A DNA stretch of 5,304 nucleotides, taken from assembly GCA_002898935.1 (NCBI GenBank), contig BEII01000153.1, positions 1 to 5,304 of the forward strand, in the 5' to 3' direction. Shown here piece after piece: positions 1-5,039 of this stretch. The notes below the pieces were generated by a model. The model had not been told where the DNA came from and did no database searches. It was given only the letters and a program-made list of their open reading frames with translations. How positions within the stretch are numbered: the stretch's first letter is position 1; every line of letters begins with the position of its first letter. This stretch comes from a bacterium HR32. Its GTDB lineage: Bacteria; Sysuimicrobiota; Sysuimicrobiia; Sysuimicrobiales; Sysuimicrobiaceae. Position numbers and translations under genes: made by a program.

Positions 1-215
1 TTCTTACGGGCCAAAAGCTCCCGCTTGGTCCGGTACAGATCCTCCAGCTCCGCCTCGATGGCCGCCAGCGCCCTCCGGCCGGTCTCGCCCGTCCCGGTCT
101 GGGGCGTGCTCCCCTGCCAGATGCGGCGCCGCTGCTCCGCGAGCTCGGCGATCCGCCGGTCCACGTCCTCCAAGCTGAGCTCGAAGGGGTCCACGAAGTC
201 GTGTGGCAGTCCCAT
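1..215 (-). CDS. Small coiled-coil-like hypothetical protein (partial, 3' end outside window)
   Basis: I do not recognise this protein. The frame opens with ATG at 215-213 and stays open for 71 codons to the window edge. A good Shine-Dalgarno, AAGGAGA, lies 4 nt upstream and decides the start. The visible protein begins MGLPHDFVDPFELSLEDVDR. It is rich in Glu, Arg, Leu and Ala, with heptad-like hydrophobic spacing at about residues 14-30 and 48-70. Between these is a Gly/Thr/Ser-rich linker at about residues 35-46. This suggests two helices that could pair as a hairpin or coiled coil. There is no signal peptide, membrane segment or cysteine in the visible part. It follows ychF on the same strand after 103 bp, so it could be the last gene of that transcript or have its own promoter. 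That the frame is coding is supported by the RBS, the lack of stops and the coherent amphipathic composition. No function can be assigned. Confidence 0.7.
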   Translation of the reverse strand, partial: MGLPHDFVDPFELSLEDVDRRIAELAEQRRRIWQGSTPQTGTGETGRRALAAIEAELEDLYRTKRELLARK

Positions 216-219
216 ACCC

Positions 220-226
220 TCTCCTT
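220..226 (-). promoter_or_regulatory. Ribosome binding site for the gene starting at 215
   Basis: On the minus strand the sequence reads AAGGAGA, then GGGT, then ATG. This is the strongest conventional SD/ATG pair in the left part of the window, and it fixes the start of a gene otherwise cut by the window edge. Confidence 0.65.
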
Positions 227-251
227 CCCTTGTGCGTCGCGTCCCGTCCAT

Positions 252-276
252 ATTCAACGTCCCATGGGATTCAACG
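252..276. repeat. Two ATTCAACG direct repeats flanking a TCCCATGGGA palindrome
   Basis: In the 103-bp gap after ychF, ATTCAACG occurs at 252-259 and again at 269-276, 17 bp apart. The perfect palindrome TCCCATGGGA fills 260-269 between them, sharing its last base with the second repeat. On the minus strand each repeat contains TTGAAT, a weak match to a -35 hexamer. From the upstream copy (274-269), a 16-nt spacer leads to TATGGA (252-247), a poor -10 match. The element therefore sits where a promoter or operator for the downstream small gene would be. No function is shown. With the low complexity of GC-rich DNA, chance is possible, although these repeats are the AT-richer part of the gap. Confidence 0.4.
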
Positions 277-318
277 GTTTCCCCGGCGGGTCTTGCGTGC
301 AACTCCCGTGCCAAGGTC

Positions 319-1395
319 TCACGTGTGGAAACGGAACGTGATCACGTCCCCTTCCCGCACCTCGTAGTCCCGTCCCTCCAGGCGCACCCGGCCCGCCTCC
401 CGCGCGGCCTGCAGGGACCCCCAGCGGACCAGCTCGTCGAAGCCGACCACCTCCGCGCGGATGAATCCGCGCTCCATGTCGGTGTGCACCTCTCCCGCGG
501 CCCGCGCTGCCCGCGTGCCCCGCGGCACCGGCCAAGCCCGTACCTCGCGGCTCTCCGTGGTGAAGAACGTCACGAGGTCCAGCAACCGGTATCCGGCCCT
601 CACCACCTGGGCCAGGACGCCCTCGCCAAGCCCCGCGGCCTCCCGGTAGGCCCTGGCCTCCTCCTCCGGGAGCTCGAGCAACTCCGATTCCACCTTGAGG
701 CACGCCACCAGCACCGGGACGCCCCGGGCCTGGCCCAGCCGCCGGACTGCCTCCACCCGGCCGTCCTCCTGTCCCTCTCCTAGGTTCACCACGTACGCCA
801 CCGGCTTTTCCGTCAGCAGGCGAAGGGGCCGCAGCGCGCGGCGGCTGGCCTCCGACAGCGACCGCGCAGGCTCACCCCGACCCAGGGCCGCTGCGGCTTC
901 CTCGAGCGCCCTGAGCTCCTCCCGGGCTCCCTCCTCTCCCGCGCGGGCCCTCGGGGCCACCCGTTCCAGCCGACGCTGCACGGCCTCCAGGTCCGCGAGC
1001 AGTAGCTCGGTCTCCACCACCTCCACGTCCCGGAGCGGGTCTGCGGAGCCCTCCACGTGCGCCACCTCCGGGTCGTCAAACGCGCGTACCACGTGCAGCA
1101 ACGCCGCCATCTCACGCACGTGGCCCAAGAAGCGGTTGCCCAGGCCCTCGCCCCGGTGCGCGCCCCGCACGAGGCCCGCGATGTCTACCACGCGGAGCGT
1201 TGCCGGGACGACTCGCTCCGCCCCCGTGATGCGCGCCAGGACTTCCAGCCGTTCGTCCGGCACCGCCGCCACCCCGGTGTTCGGCTCCACCGTGGTGAAC
1301 GGGTAGCTGGCGACCGCCACGGGCGCGCGCGTCAGCGCCCGGAACAGCGTGGACTTCCCGGCGTTGGGTAGCCCAACGATCCCGACGGACAGCAC
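319..1395 (-). CDS. ychF: Redox-regulated-type ATPase YchF (Obg-like ATPase 1 family)
   Basis: A cytoplasmic P-loop ATPase of the TRAFAC/Obg group that binds ribosomes and is linked in other bacteria to translation and oxidative-stress control. The 358 aa compare well with about 363 in E. coli. Visible motifs are G1 GLPNAGKS (8-15), a TT pair near 34-35 in the switch I region, G3 DIAGLV (71-76) and GEGLGNRFL (82-90). The G4-equivalent is NLGE (204-207), the NxxE form that gives ATP rather than GTP preference. A helical insert lies at about 120-190. The C-terminal TGS domain (about 275-358) has the characteristic VRAW, HTDMERGFIRAEV and a closing GDVITFRF. The residue equivalent to E. coli Cys35 is Thr here (YPFT), so the reported thiol switch is absent. 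The only cysteine seen is Cys232. Start: GTG at 1395-1393 gives MLSVGIVG, the family N-terminus; no in-frame ATG or GTG lies close upstream. There is no clear SD. The start is 13 nt after the DUF951 stop, so translation is probably coupled to that gene. Confidence 0.97.
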   Translation of the reverse strand: MLSVGIVGLPNAGKSTLFRALTRAPVAVASYPFTTVEPNTGVAAVPDERLEVLARITGAERVVPATLRVVDIAGLVRGAHRGEGLGNRFLGHVREMAALLHVVRAFDDPEVAHVEGSADPLRDVEVVETELLLADLEAVQRRLERVAPRARAGEEGAREELRALEEAAAALGRGEPARSLSEASRRALRPLRLLTEKPVAYVVNLGEGQEDGRVEAVRRLGQARGVPVLVACLKVESELLELPEEEARAYREAAGLGEGVLAQVVRAGYRLLDLVTFFTTESREVRAWPVPRGTRAARAAGEVHTDMERGFIRAEVVGFDELVRWGSLQAAREAGRVRLEGRDYEVREGDVITFRFHT

Positions 1396-1408
1396 ACCGG
1401 ACCCCGGA

Positions 1409-1738
1409 CTAGCTGGGCCGTGCGCGGCGCAGGATCCGCCGCCGTGGCTGCGGATCCTGCAGCGGCGGCTCCCTCTTCTGCCTGCGCGCCCGGGGCGCTT
1501 CCGGCGCGGGCGGGGCGACCTCTGGGATCGGCAGCTCGTTGCCGCGCTGCAAGAACTCGCGGATGCGACGCTCGAACTTGATCCGCTCCATCAGGACGAA
1601 GCGGCCGCACGTGCGACAGCGGATCCCCACGTCCGCCCCCAGCCGTTCGATGCTCCACACGTCCCCCCCGCAGGGGTGGGCCTTGCGGGTCCGCACCACG
1701 TCGCCCACGTACAGCTTCACGTACGGAGGCCGGCTCAC
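1409..1738 (-). CDS. DUF951 zinc-ribbon protein with long basic/proline-rich tail
   Basis: A small protein of the DUF951 family (Bacillus YyzM type), of unknown function, commonly encoded next to ychF. It has 109 aa, while family members are usually about 60-70. The core (residues 5-66) has KLYVGDVVRTRKAHPCGG, then GADVGIRCRTCGRFVLMER, then a basic helix. Cys23, Cys41 and Cys44, with His21 as a possible fourth ligand, look like a zinc ribbon. Residues 68-109 form an extra tail rich in Pro, Arg and Ala that ends very basic (RRRILRRARPS) and is probably disordered; RNA or ribosome binding is a guess. Start: GTG at 1738-1736 overlaps the stop of the upstream PABS gene as GTGA. There is no SD, so it is probably translated by coupling. 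A possible alternative start is GTG at codon 7, 10 or 14-15, but codon 1 keeps the overlap typical of this cluster. Family call is confident, function unknown. Confidence 0.88.
   Translation of the reverse strand: MSRPPYVKLYVGDVVRTRKAHPCGGDVWSIERLGADVGIRCRTCGRFVLMERIKFERRIREFLQRGNELPIPEVAPPAPEAPRARRQKREPPLQDPQPRRRILRRARPS
1429..1460 (-). repeat. Perfect 11-bp inverted repeat in the DUF951 tail, just ahead of ychF
   Basis: GCAGGATCCGC at 1429-1439 and its exact reverse complement GCGGATCCTGC at 1450-1460 are separated by 10 nt. In the minus-strand mRNA this would form a strong, GC-rich 11-bp stem within the last codons of the DUF951 gene. Its 3' base is about 33 nt upstream of the ychF GTG. 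There is no U-run after it, so it does not look like an intrinsic terminator. It could modulate coupling between the two genes, or simply reflect the repetitive Arg/Asp-Pro-Gln coding. Confidence 0.6.
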
Positions 1739-3225
1739 GGCAAGCGGATGAGGGCGTCGGTGGGCGCGAAGTTGTCCGTGAGGGTCGGCACGTCCTCCGT
1801 CGGGATGGGACGGGTGTACAGGTCCGCCACCACCGCCGAGAAACCCGGCACCCGCACCCGGCCCTGGACCGCACGGGAGGCGGCGCGCACCTGGTCGGCC
1901 GACCAGACCTGCTCCGTGCCCACCACGATTACGTTCCGCAGGGCGTCCGCCCAGCCTCCGGGCCCGAAGTCCACCGGGAACACGTATACCCCGGGGTAGA
2001 CCTCCCGCAGGGTCCGGTACACCGCCCGGAACAGGCGGCTGTACGGACCGTCCAGCGCCCCGATGACGTTCGCCACGAACACGCCCCCGGGCCGCAGCTT
2101 GGCCTGCACCTCCCGGAAGAACTCCCGGGTGGCCAGGTGGAAGGGCAGGGTGTCCCGGAGGTAGGCGTCCATGAGGATGTGGTCGTACCGTTCCTCCGTG
2201 CGGCGCACGAACTGCCGCCCGTCCTGCGCGAAGGCCCGCAGCCGCCCGTCCCGGGGCACCTGGAAGAACCGGTACGCGACCTCCACCACCTCGGGGTCGA
2301 TGTCCACCACGTCCACCCGCACGTCGCGGTAGTCTTCCAGGTAGCGCTTGGGCACCGTCCCCCCGCCCATCCCGATCACCAGCACCCGCTGGGGTCGGGG
2401 CTGGAAGAGCATGCCCACGTGCATGTAGTCCGCGTAGCGGAACACCGTGCGCCGGGGCTGCTGTAGGTCCATGGCGCTCTGCCAGTAGTTGTCGAGCTTG
2501 AGGTAGCGGACTCCCCCTTCGTCGCTCACCGTGATGCGGTGGTACACGGTGTCCTTGGCGTACGTCACCTCGGGTCCGTCCGGTGGCACCAACCGGGGCG
2601 TCCACGCGCCCGCCGCCAGCACCACCACCGAGGCCACCGCGGCGGCCCCGACCCTGCGAAGCCCCGCCAGCGCCACCACCGCGAGCCCCATCTCCACCAG
2701 ACCCAGGGCGAGGATGGTCTCGCGGACCCCGAGGACGGAGACCAGCCAGAAGGCCGCGGCGAAGCACCCCGCGATGCTCCCCAGGGTCGACAGGGCGTAC
2801 AGCCGCCCTGCGGTCCCCCCCACGGTCGCCACGCTGCGGGCACTGAGCCGCACCGCGTAGGGCGAGATGGTGCCCATGACCACACTGGCGGGGAAGAACA
2901 GGACGAAGGCCGCCACCAGCGGGCCGGCCCGGGCGCCGAGGTCTGCGGTCACCAGGGCAGACAGCAGCCCCGGCGCCACCGCGGGGATGGGCACCGTGAG
3001 CAACCCTGCCAGGAACACCAGGCCGCAGAAGACCTCCCGGTTGGGGTAGCGGTCCGCCAGGCGTCCACCCACCCAGTAGCCCACGCTCAGGGCCGTGAGG
3101 AACACGCCGATGAGGCTGCCCCACACGTAGATGGAGTTGCCAAAGGTGGGCGCGAGCACGCGGCTCGCCACGATCTCCAGGGCCAGCAGCACGCCGCCGC
3201 TCGTGAACACCACGAGTTCCAGCAT
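1735..3225 (-). CDS. Membrane-fused spermidine synthase-like (PABS) protein
   Basis: The 496 aa combine an N-terminal membrane part with a C-terminal class I methyltransferase-fold domain of the polyamine biosynthesis type. About seven hydrophobic segments lie at roughly 3-25, 32-53, 64-85, 101-122, 140-165, 168-188 and 193-208. WVGGRLADRYPNR (51-63) is an MFS-like cytoplasmic loop. The soluble domain starts near 219. It has YLKLDNYWQSAMD (241-253), the nucleotide-binding GMGGG (285-289), acidic VDIDP (307-311), QDGRQF (334-339), and MDAYLRDTLPFHL (352-364). In classical spermidine synthases the catalytic motif reads D-x-T-D-P. Here the first Asp (353) is kept but the second position is Leu, so putrescine use is doubtful. 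Start: ATG at 3225-3223, with GGGAGGT 3 nt upstream (GGAGG core 4 nt). The gene sits 53 bp after the thioredoxin-like gene and overlaps the DUF951 gene by 4 bp. The family is firm. Substrate is unknown; a decarboxy-SAM or SAM-dependent step at the membrane is inference. Confidence 0.93.
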   Translation of the reverse strand: MLELVVFTSGGVLLALEIVASRVLAPTFGNSIYVWGSLIGVFLTALSVGYWVGGRLADRYPNREVFCGLVFLAGLLTVPIPAVAPGLLSALVTADLGARAGPLVAAFVLFFPASVVMGTISPYAVRLSARSVATVGGTAGRLYALSTLGSIAGCFAAAFWLVSVLGVRETILALGLVEMGLAVVALAGLRRVGAAAVASVVVLAAGAWTPRLVPPDGPEVTYAKDTVYHRITVSDEGGVRYLKLDNYWQSAMDLQQPRRTVFRYADYMHVGMLFQPRPQRVLVIGMGGGTVPKRYLEDYRDVRVDVVDIDPEVVEVAYRFFQVPRDGRLRAFAQDGRQFVRRTEERYDHILMDAYLRDTLPFHLATREFFREVQAKLRPGGVFVANVIGALDGPYSRLFRAVYRTLREVYPGVYVFPVDFGPGGWADALRNVIVVGTEQVWSADQVRAASRAVQGRVRVPGFSAVVADLYTRPIPTEDVPTLTDNFAPTDALIRLP

Positions 3226-3228
3226 GGG

Positions 3229-3235
3229 ACCTCCC
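3229..3235 (-). promoter_or_regulatory. Ribosome binding site for the PABS-fusion gene
   Basis: Minus-strand GGGAGGT is followed by CCC and then ATG (3225-3223). It supports this ATG over longer in-frame extensions, whose upstream residues are low-complexity Gly/Ala/Arg/Pro typical of a shadow frame over the thioredoxin-like gene. Confidence 0.6.
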
Positions 3236-3259
3236 GTTCCCTCCGTAGCGTACCGTACG

Positions 3260-3281
3260 TGACCCGCGGGCGCGAGGGTCA
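3260..3281 (-). repeat. Short inverted repeat at the stop of the thioredoxin-like gene
   Basis: TGACCC (3260-3265) and GGGTCA (3276-3281) are inverted around a 10-nt loop, and the right arm contains the TGA stop of the thioredoxin-like gene. On the minus-strand mRNA this is a 6-bp stem with no U-run, so a true intrinsic terminator is not supported. It lies in the 53-bp gap before the PABS gene and could mildly affect read-through or mRNA ends. Chance is also likely for a 6-bp stem. Confidence 0.3.
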
Positions 3282-3851
3282 GTCGCCGTGCCGCTGGCGC
3301 AGACGGGGCGACAGGCGCAGGAGGAGTTGCACCCGCTCCACCTCGTTGAGCCACTCCTGCGTCACATTCCGGAGAAGGTCCTCCCCGGGCGGCCGCACGC
3401 CCACCGGGCACGCGGGTCCCAGGCGCTCTGCGGCCATCTGCCGGTAGATGGACAGGGTCCGCTCTCCGTACCGTGCTACCTCCACGAAGTCCTCGCTCAG
3501 GAACACCACCATGGGGATGCGGTAGCCACGGTTGATGGACAACGCCTCCCGTACCTCCGGGTGTTCGTCGCGGTCCAGGAAGCGCAGTCCGATGCGCGGG
3601 CTGGCCTCCGCGATCCGCTGCAGGACCGGGCACTGGTTGACGCAATCCCCGCACCAGGTGCCCGCCAGCACCAGCAGATTCATGTCCCGCTGGAACCCGC
3701 CCAGGAGCTGCTGTTGCTCCGGGGTGAGGGCCACCGCCTCGTACACCCGCCGCCACCGGTCCCGGTGGACGTCCGTGCCGTAGCGGTCCAGGAACTCCGC
3801 GTACGGCAGGGCTTGGTCGAACTTGGCCTTCCAGTCCAACGCCTCCGTCAC
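3279..3851 (-). CDS. Thioredoxin-fold protein with WCGDC active site (Thioredoxin_9-like)
   Basis: A probably cytoplasmic thiol-disulfide protein of 190 aa; no signal peptide or membrane segment is visible. The N-terminal 45 residues are helical and charged. The core starts at about 55 with MNLLVLAGTWCGDCVNQCP (57-75). Cys67 and Cys70 form the CxxC pair, and Cys74 is a third nearby cysteine. The strand LRFLDRD (89-95) follows, then the expected cis-Pro in RIPMVVFL (Pro113). The C-terminal extension from about 126 has RTLSIYRQMAAE and ends RLRQRHGD. WCGDC is typical of the PF14595-like group rather than classical thioredoxin (WCGPC). Partner and substrate are unknown. Start: GTG at 3851 overlaps the exporter stop as GTGA, but the SD AGGAGGTGA covers that GTG. 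TTG at 3839-3837, 8 nt past the SD, is a credible alternative that would shorten the protein by four residues. Overlap with the exporter gene indicates co-transcription. Confidence 0.88.
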   Translation of the reverse strand: MTEALDWKAKFDQALPYAEFLDRYGTDVHRDRWRRVYEAVALTPEQQQLLGGFQRDMNLLVLAGTWCGDCVNQCPVLQRIAEASPRIGLRFLDRDEHPEVREALSINRGYRIPMVVFLSEDFVEVARYGERTLSIYRQMAAERLGPACPVGVRPPGEDLLRNVTQEWLNEVERVQLLLRLSPRLRQRHGD

Positions 3852-3856
3852 CTCCT
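3848..3856 (-). promoter_or_regulatory. Full-length Shine-Dalgarno AGGAGGTGA spanning a stop codon
   Basis: The minus strand reads AGGAGGTGA, a full complement to the usual 16S anti-SD tail. It contains both the TGA stop of the exporter and most of the annotated GTG start of the thioredoxin-like gene. An SD cannot serve a start it overlaps, so it either serves TTG at 3839-3837 or the GTG is used by termination-reinitiation. Confidence 0.6.
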
Positions 3857-4996
3857 CGCCGTACCCCGCGGCCGCAGCACCACAAGCCCCACCAGCACCA
3901 TGGCGGCCGCCGCGGAGCCGAAGGCCGCGCCTTCTCCAAACAGACCCAGGCTGCCGTTCCCCCACACCGGGCCCACCACGCGGCCCAGGCTCTCCAGCGT
4001 GCTGGCCACGCCCTGCACCCGACCCTGGTCGGAGGCGTCTGCGGTGCGGCTGATCAGCGCGACCAGAGCGGGGTTTGATACCCCGGCACCCACCGCGGCG
4101 GGAACCGTGCTCAGCAGGAACCCGAGCAGGCTGTGGCTCGCAGCCGCGCCCGCGAACCCCAGGCCCGCGAGCACCAGGCCTCCGCCCAGCGTGCGCCGCT
4201 CGCCCCACCGCCGCACCACCGGGCCCACCAAGCCCAGCTGCACCACCACGCCGAGCGCTCCCCACAGGCTCAGGAGGTAGCCTGCGTGGGAGGCGTCCAG
4301 GCCGAACCGGCGGCTCACGAACAGCGCGAAGGTGGTCTGGTACACCGCCGCCGTGGCCCAGTACGCGAAGTCCACGCCCAGCAGGCCACGCAGGTCGGGT
4401 CGGTGCAGCACCCGGGGCAGGTCGCGCCAGGCCGACGCCCCGGCCCGCGTCCGGCGGGAGGTCTCCGGCAGGTACCGCCAGGCCACCGCAATCGCCACGC
4501 AGGTCAGCCCGGCGGCCGCCCACGCGGGCGCCGCGTACCCGAAGCGCGAGAGCGCCCCGCCGAGAGCGGGCCCCATCACGAAGCCCGCTCCGAACGCGGC
4601 TCCCACCAGACCGAAGGCGCGTGCCCGCTCACCCTCGTCGGTCACGTCCGCGATGTACGCCCGGGCGGTGGAGATGTTGCCTCCGGACAGCCCGTCCACC
4701 ACCCGGGCCGCGAACAGGGTCGCGAGGTCCCGGGCCAGGGCCAACATCGCGAAGCTCACCGCGGTCCCGAGCAGACTCAGCAGCAGCACCGGCCGCCGGC
4801 CCCACCGGTCGGACCAGGCGCCCAGCACGGGTGCCGCCACCATCTGGCAGGCGGAGTAGGAGGCGAACAGCAGGCCCACCTGCAGCGGCGAGGCGCCCAT
4901 CCCCTGCGCGTAGAAGGGCAACAGCGGGATCACGATCCCAAACCCGATCAAGTTGGCGAGTACCGTGAGGAAGATGGCGACGAGCGGGCGGCCCAC
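3848..4996 (-). CDS. DHA1-type major facilitator superfamily exporter
   Basis: An inner-membrane secondary transporter of 382 aa with about 12 predicted membrane helices in two halves, probably a proton-coupled exporter of small molecules. Motif A in the loop after helix 2 is GAWSDRWGRRPV (59-70). The helix 4 region has RVVDGLSGGNISTARAYIAD (98-117). Motif C, the antiporter signature, is GAGFVMGPALGG (136-147). The central cytoplasmic loop lies near 176-200 (PETSRRTRAG), and a degenerate motif A repeat occurs in the second half (VRRWGERRTLGG, 261-272). The layout is like TetA-type and other drug:H+ antiporters, but substrate cannot be read from sequence. Start: GTG at 4996-4994 is the first start codon after an in-frame TAG. 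It gives MGRPLVAIFL leading directly into helix 1. A CATAAT -10-like box 6 nt upstream suggests a leaderless mRNA. It is the first gene of the minus-strand cluster and overlaps the next gene by 4 bp. Confidence 0.92.
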   Translation of the reverse strand: MGRPLVAIFLTVLANLIGFGIVIPLLPFYAQGMGASPLQVGLLFASYSACQMVAAPVLGAWSDRWGRRPVLLLSLLGTAVSFAMLALARDLATLFAARVVDGLSGGNISTARAYIADVTDEGERARAFGLVGAAFGAGFVMGPALGGALSRFGYAAPAWAAAGLTCVAIAVAWRYLPETSRRTRAGASAWRDLPRVLHRPDLRGLLGVDFAYWATAAVYQTTFALFVSRRFGLDASHAGYLLSLWGALGVVVQLGLVGPVVRRWGERRTLGGGLVLAGLGFAGAAASHSLLGFLLSTVPAAVGAGVSNPALVALISRTADASDQGRVQGVASTLESLGRVVGPVWGNGSLGLFGEGAAFGSAAAAMVLVGLVVLRPRGTARR

Positions 4997-5002
4997 CCCA
5001 CC

Positions 5003-5008
5003 ATTATG
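5003..5008 (-). promoter_or_regulatory. Candidate -10 box (CATAAT) for the minus-strand cluster
   Basis: CATAAT matches TATAAT at five of six positions and ends 6 nt before the exporter GTG. Transcription would start at or next to the start codon, giving a leaderless message. No SD is present between box and start, which agrees with this. No convincing -35 hexamer is seen at 16-18 nt. Confidence 0.5.
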
Positions 5009-5021
5009 CCACTGGCCTCGC

Positions 5022-5027
5022 TACAAT
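5022..5027 (+). promoter_or_regulatory. Candidate -10 box (TACAAT) for the plus-strand gene
   Basis: TACAAT matches TATAAT at five of six positions and ends 12 nt before ATG 5040. Initiation about 6-7 nt downstream would leave a leader of only about 5-6 nt, too short for a normal SD. The GGGAG just before the ATG is too close to act as one. No clear -35 box is seen. Only 13 bp separate it from the opposing -10 box, so the two promoters probably compete or share a regulator. Confidence 0.45.
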
Positions 5028-5039
5028 CCGTCAGGGAGC

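Noticed and set aside
216..318. Intrinsic terminator after ychF
   Set aside because: Only tiny stems (such as TTGC/GCAA) and no U-run are visible in the gap.
25..783. Plus-strand open frame across the left end and ychF
   Set aside because: Runs antisense to the small gene and to the conserved TGS domain of ychF; no family resemblance.
1429..1460. Hairpin as an intrinsic terminator between DUF951 and ychF
   Set aside because: No U-tract follows on the minus strand, and termination there would truncate the DUF951 message and cut off ychF.
1739..3124. Upstream extension of the DUF951 frame
   Set aside because: The residues before GTG 1738 are out-of-frame translation of the PABS gene, Gly/Arg/Pro-rich and without domain features.
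2539..3447. Long plus-strand open frame opposite the PABS gene
   Set aside because: His/Arg/Gly-rich shadow of a GC-rich coding strand, with no recognisable domain and crossing two real genes.
3226..3939. N-terminal extension of the PABS frame up to 3939
   Set aside because: The extension is low-complexity Gly/Arg/Pro/Ala, lies antiphase over the well-supported thioredoxin-like gene, and a good SD precedes ATG 3225.
4075..4968. Long plus-strand open frame opposite the exporter
   Set aside because: Composition is almost only Arg, Pro, Ala, Ser and Gly, as expected for an antisense frame in GC-rich DNA. The opposite strand encodes a clear 12-TM transporter.
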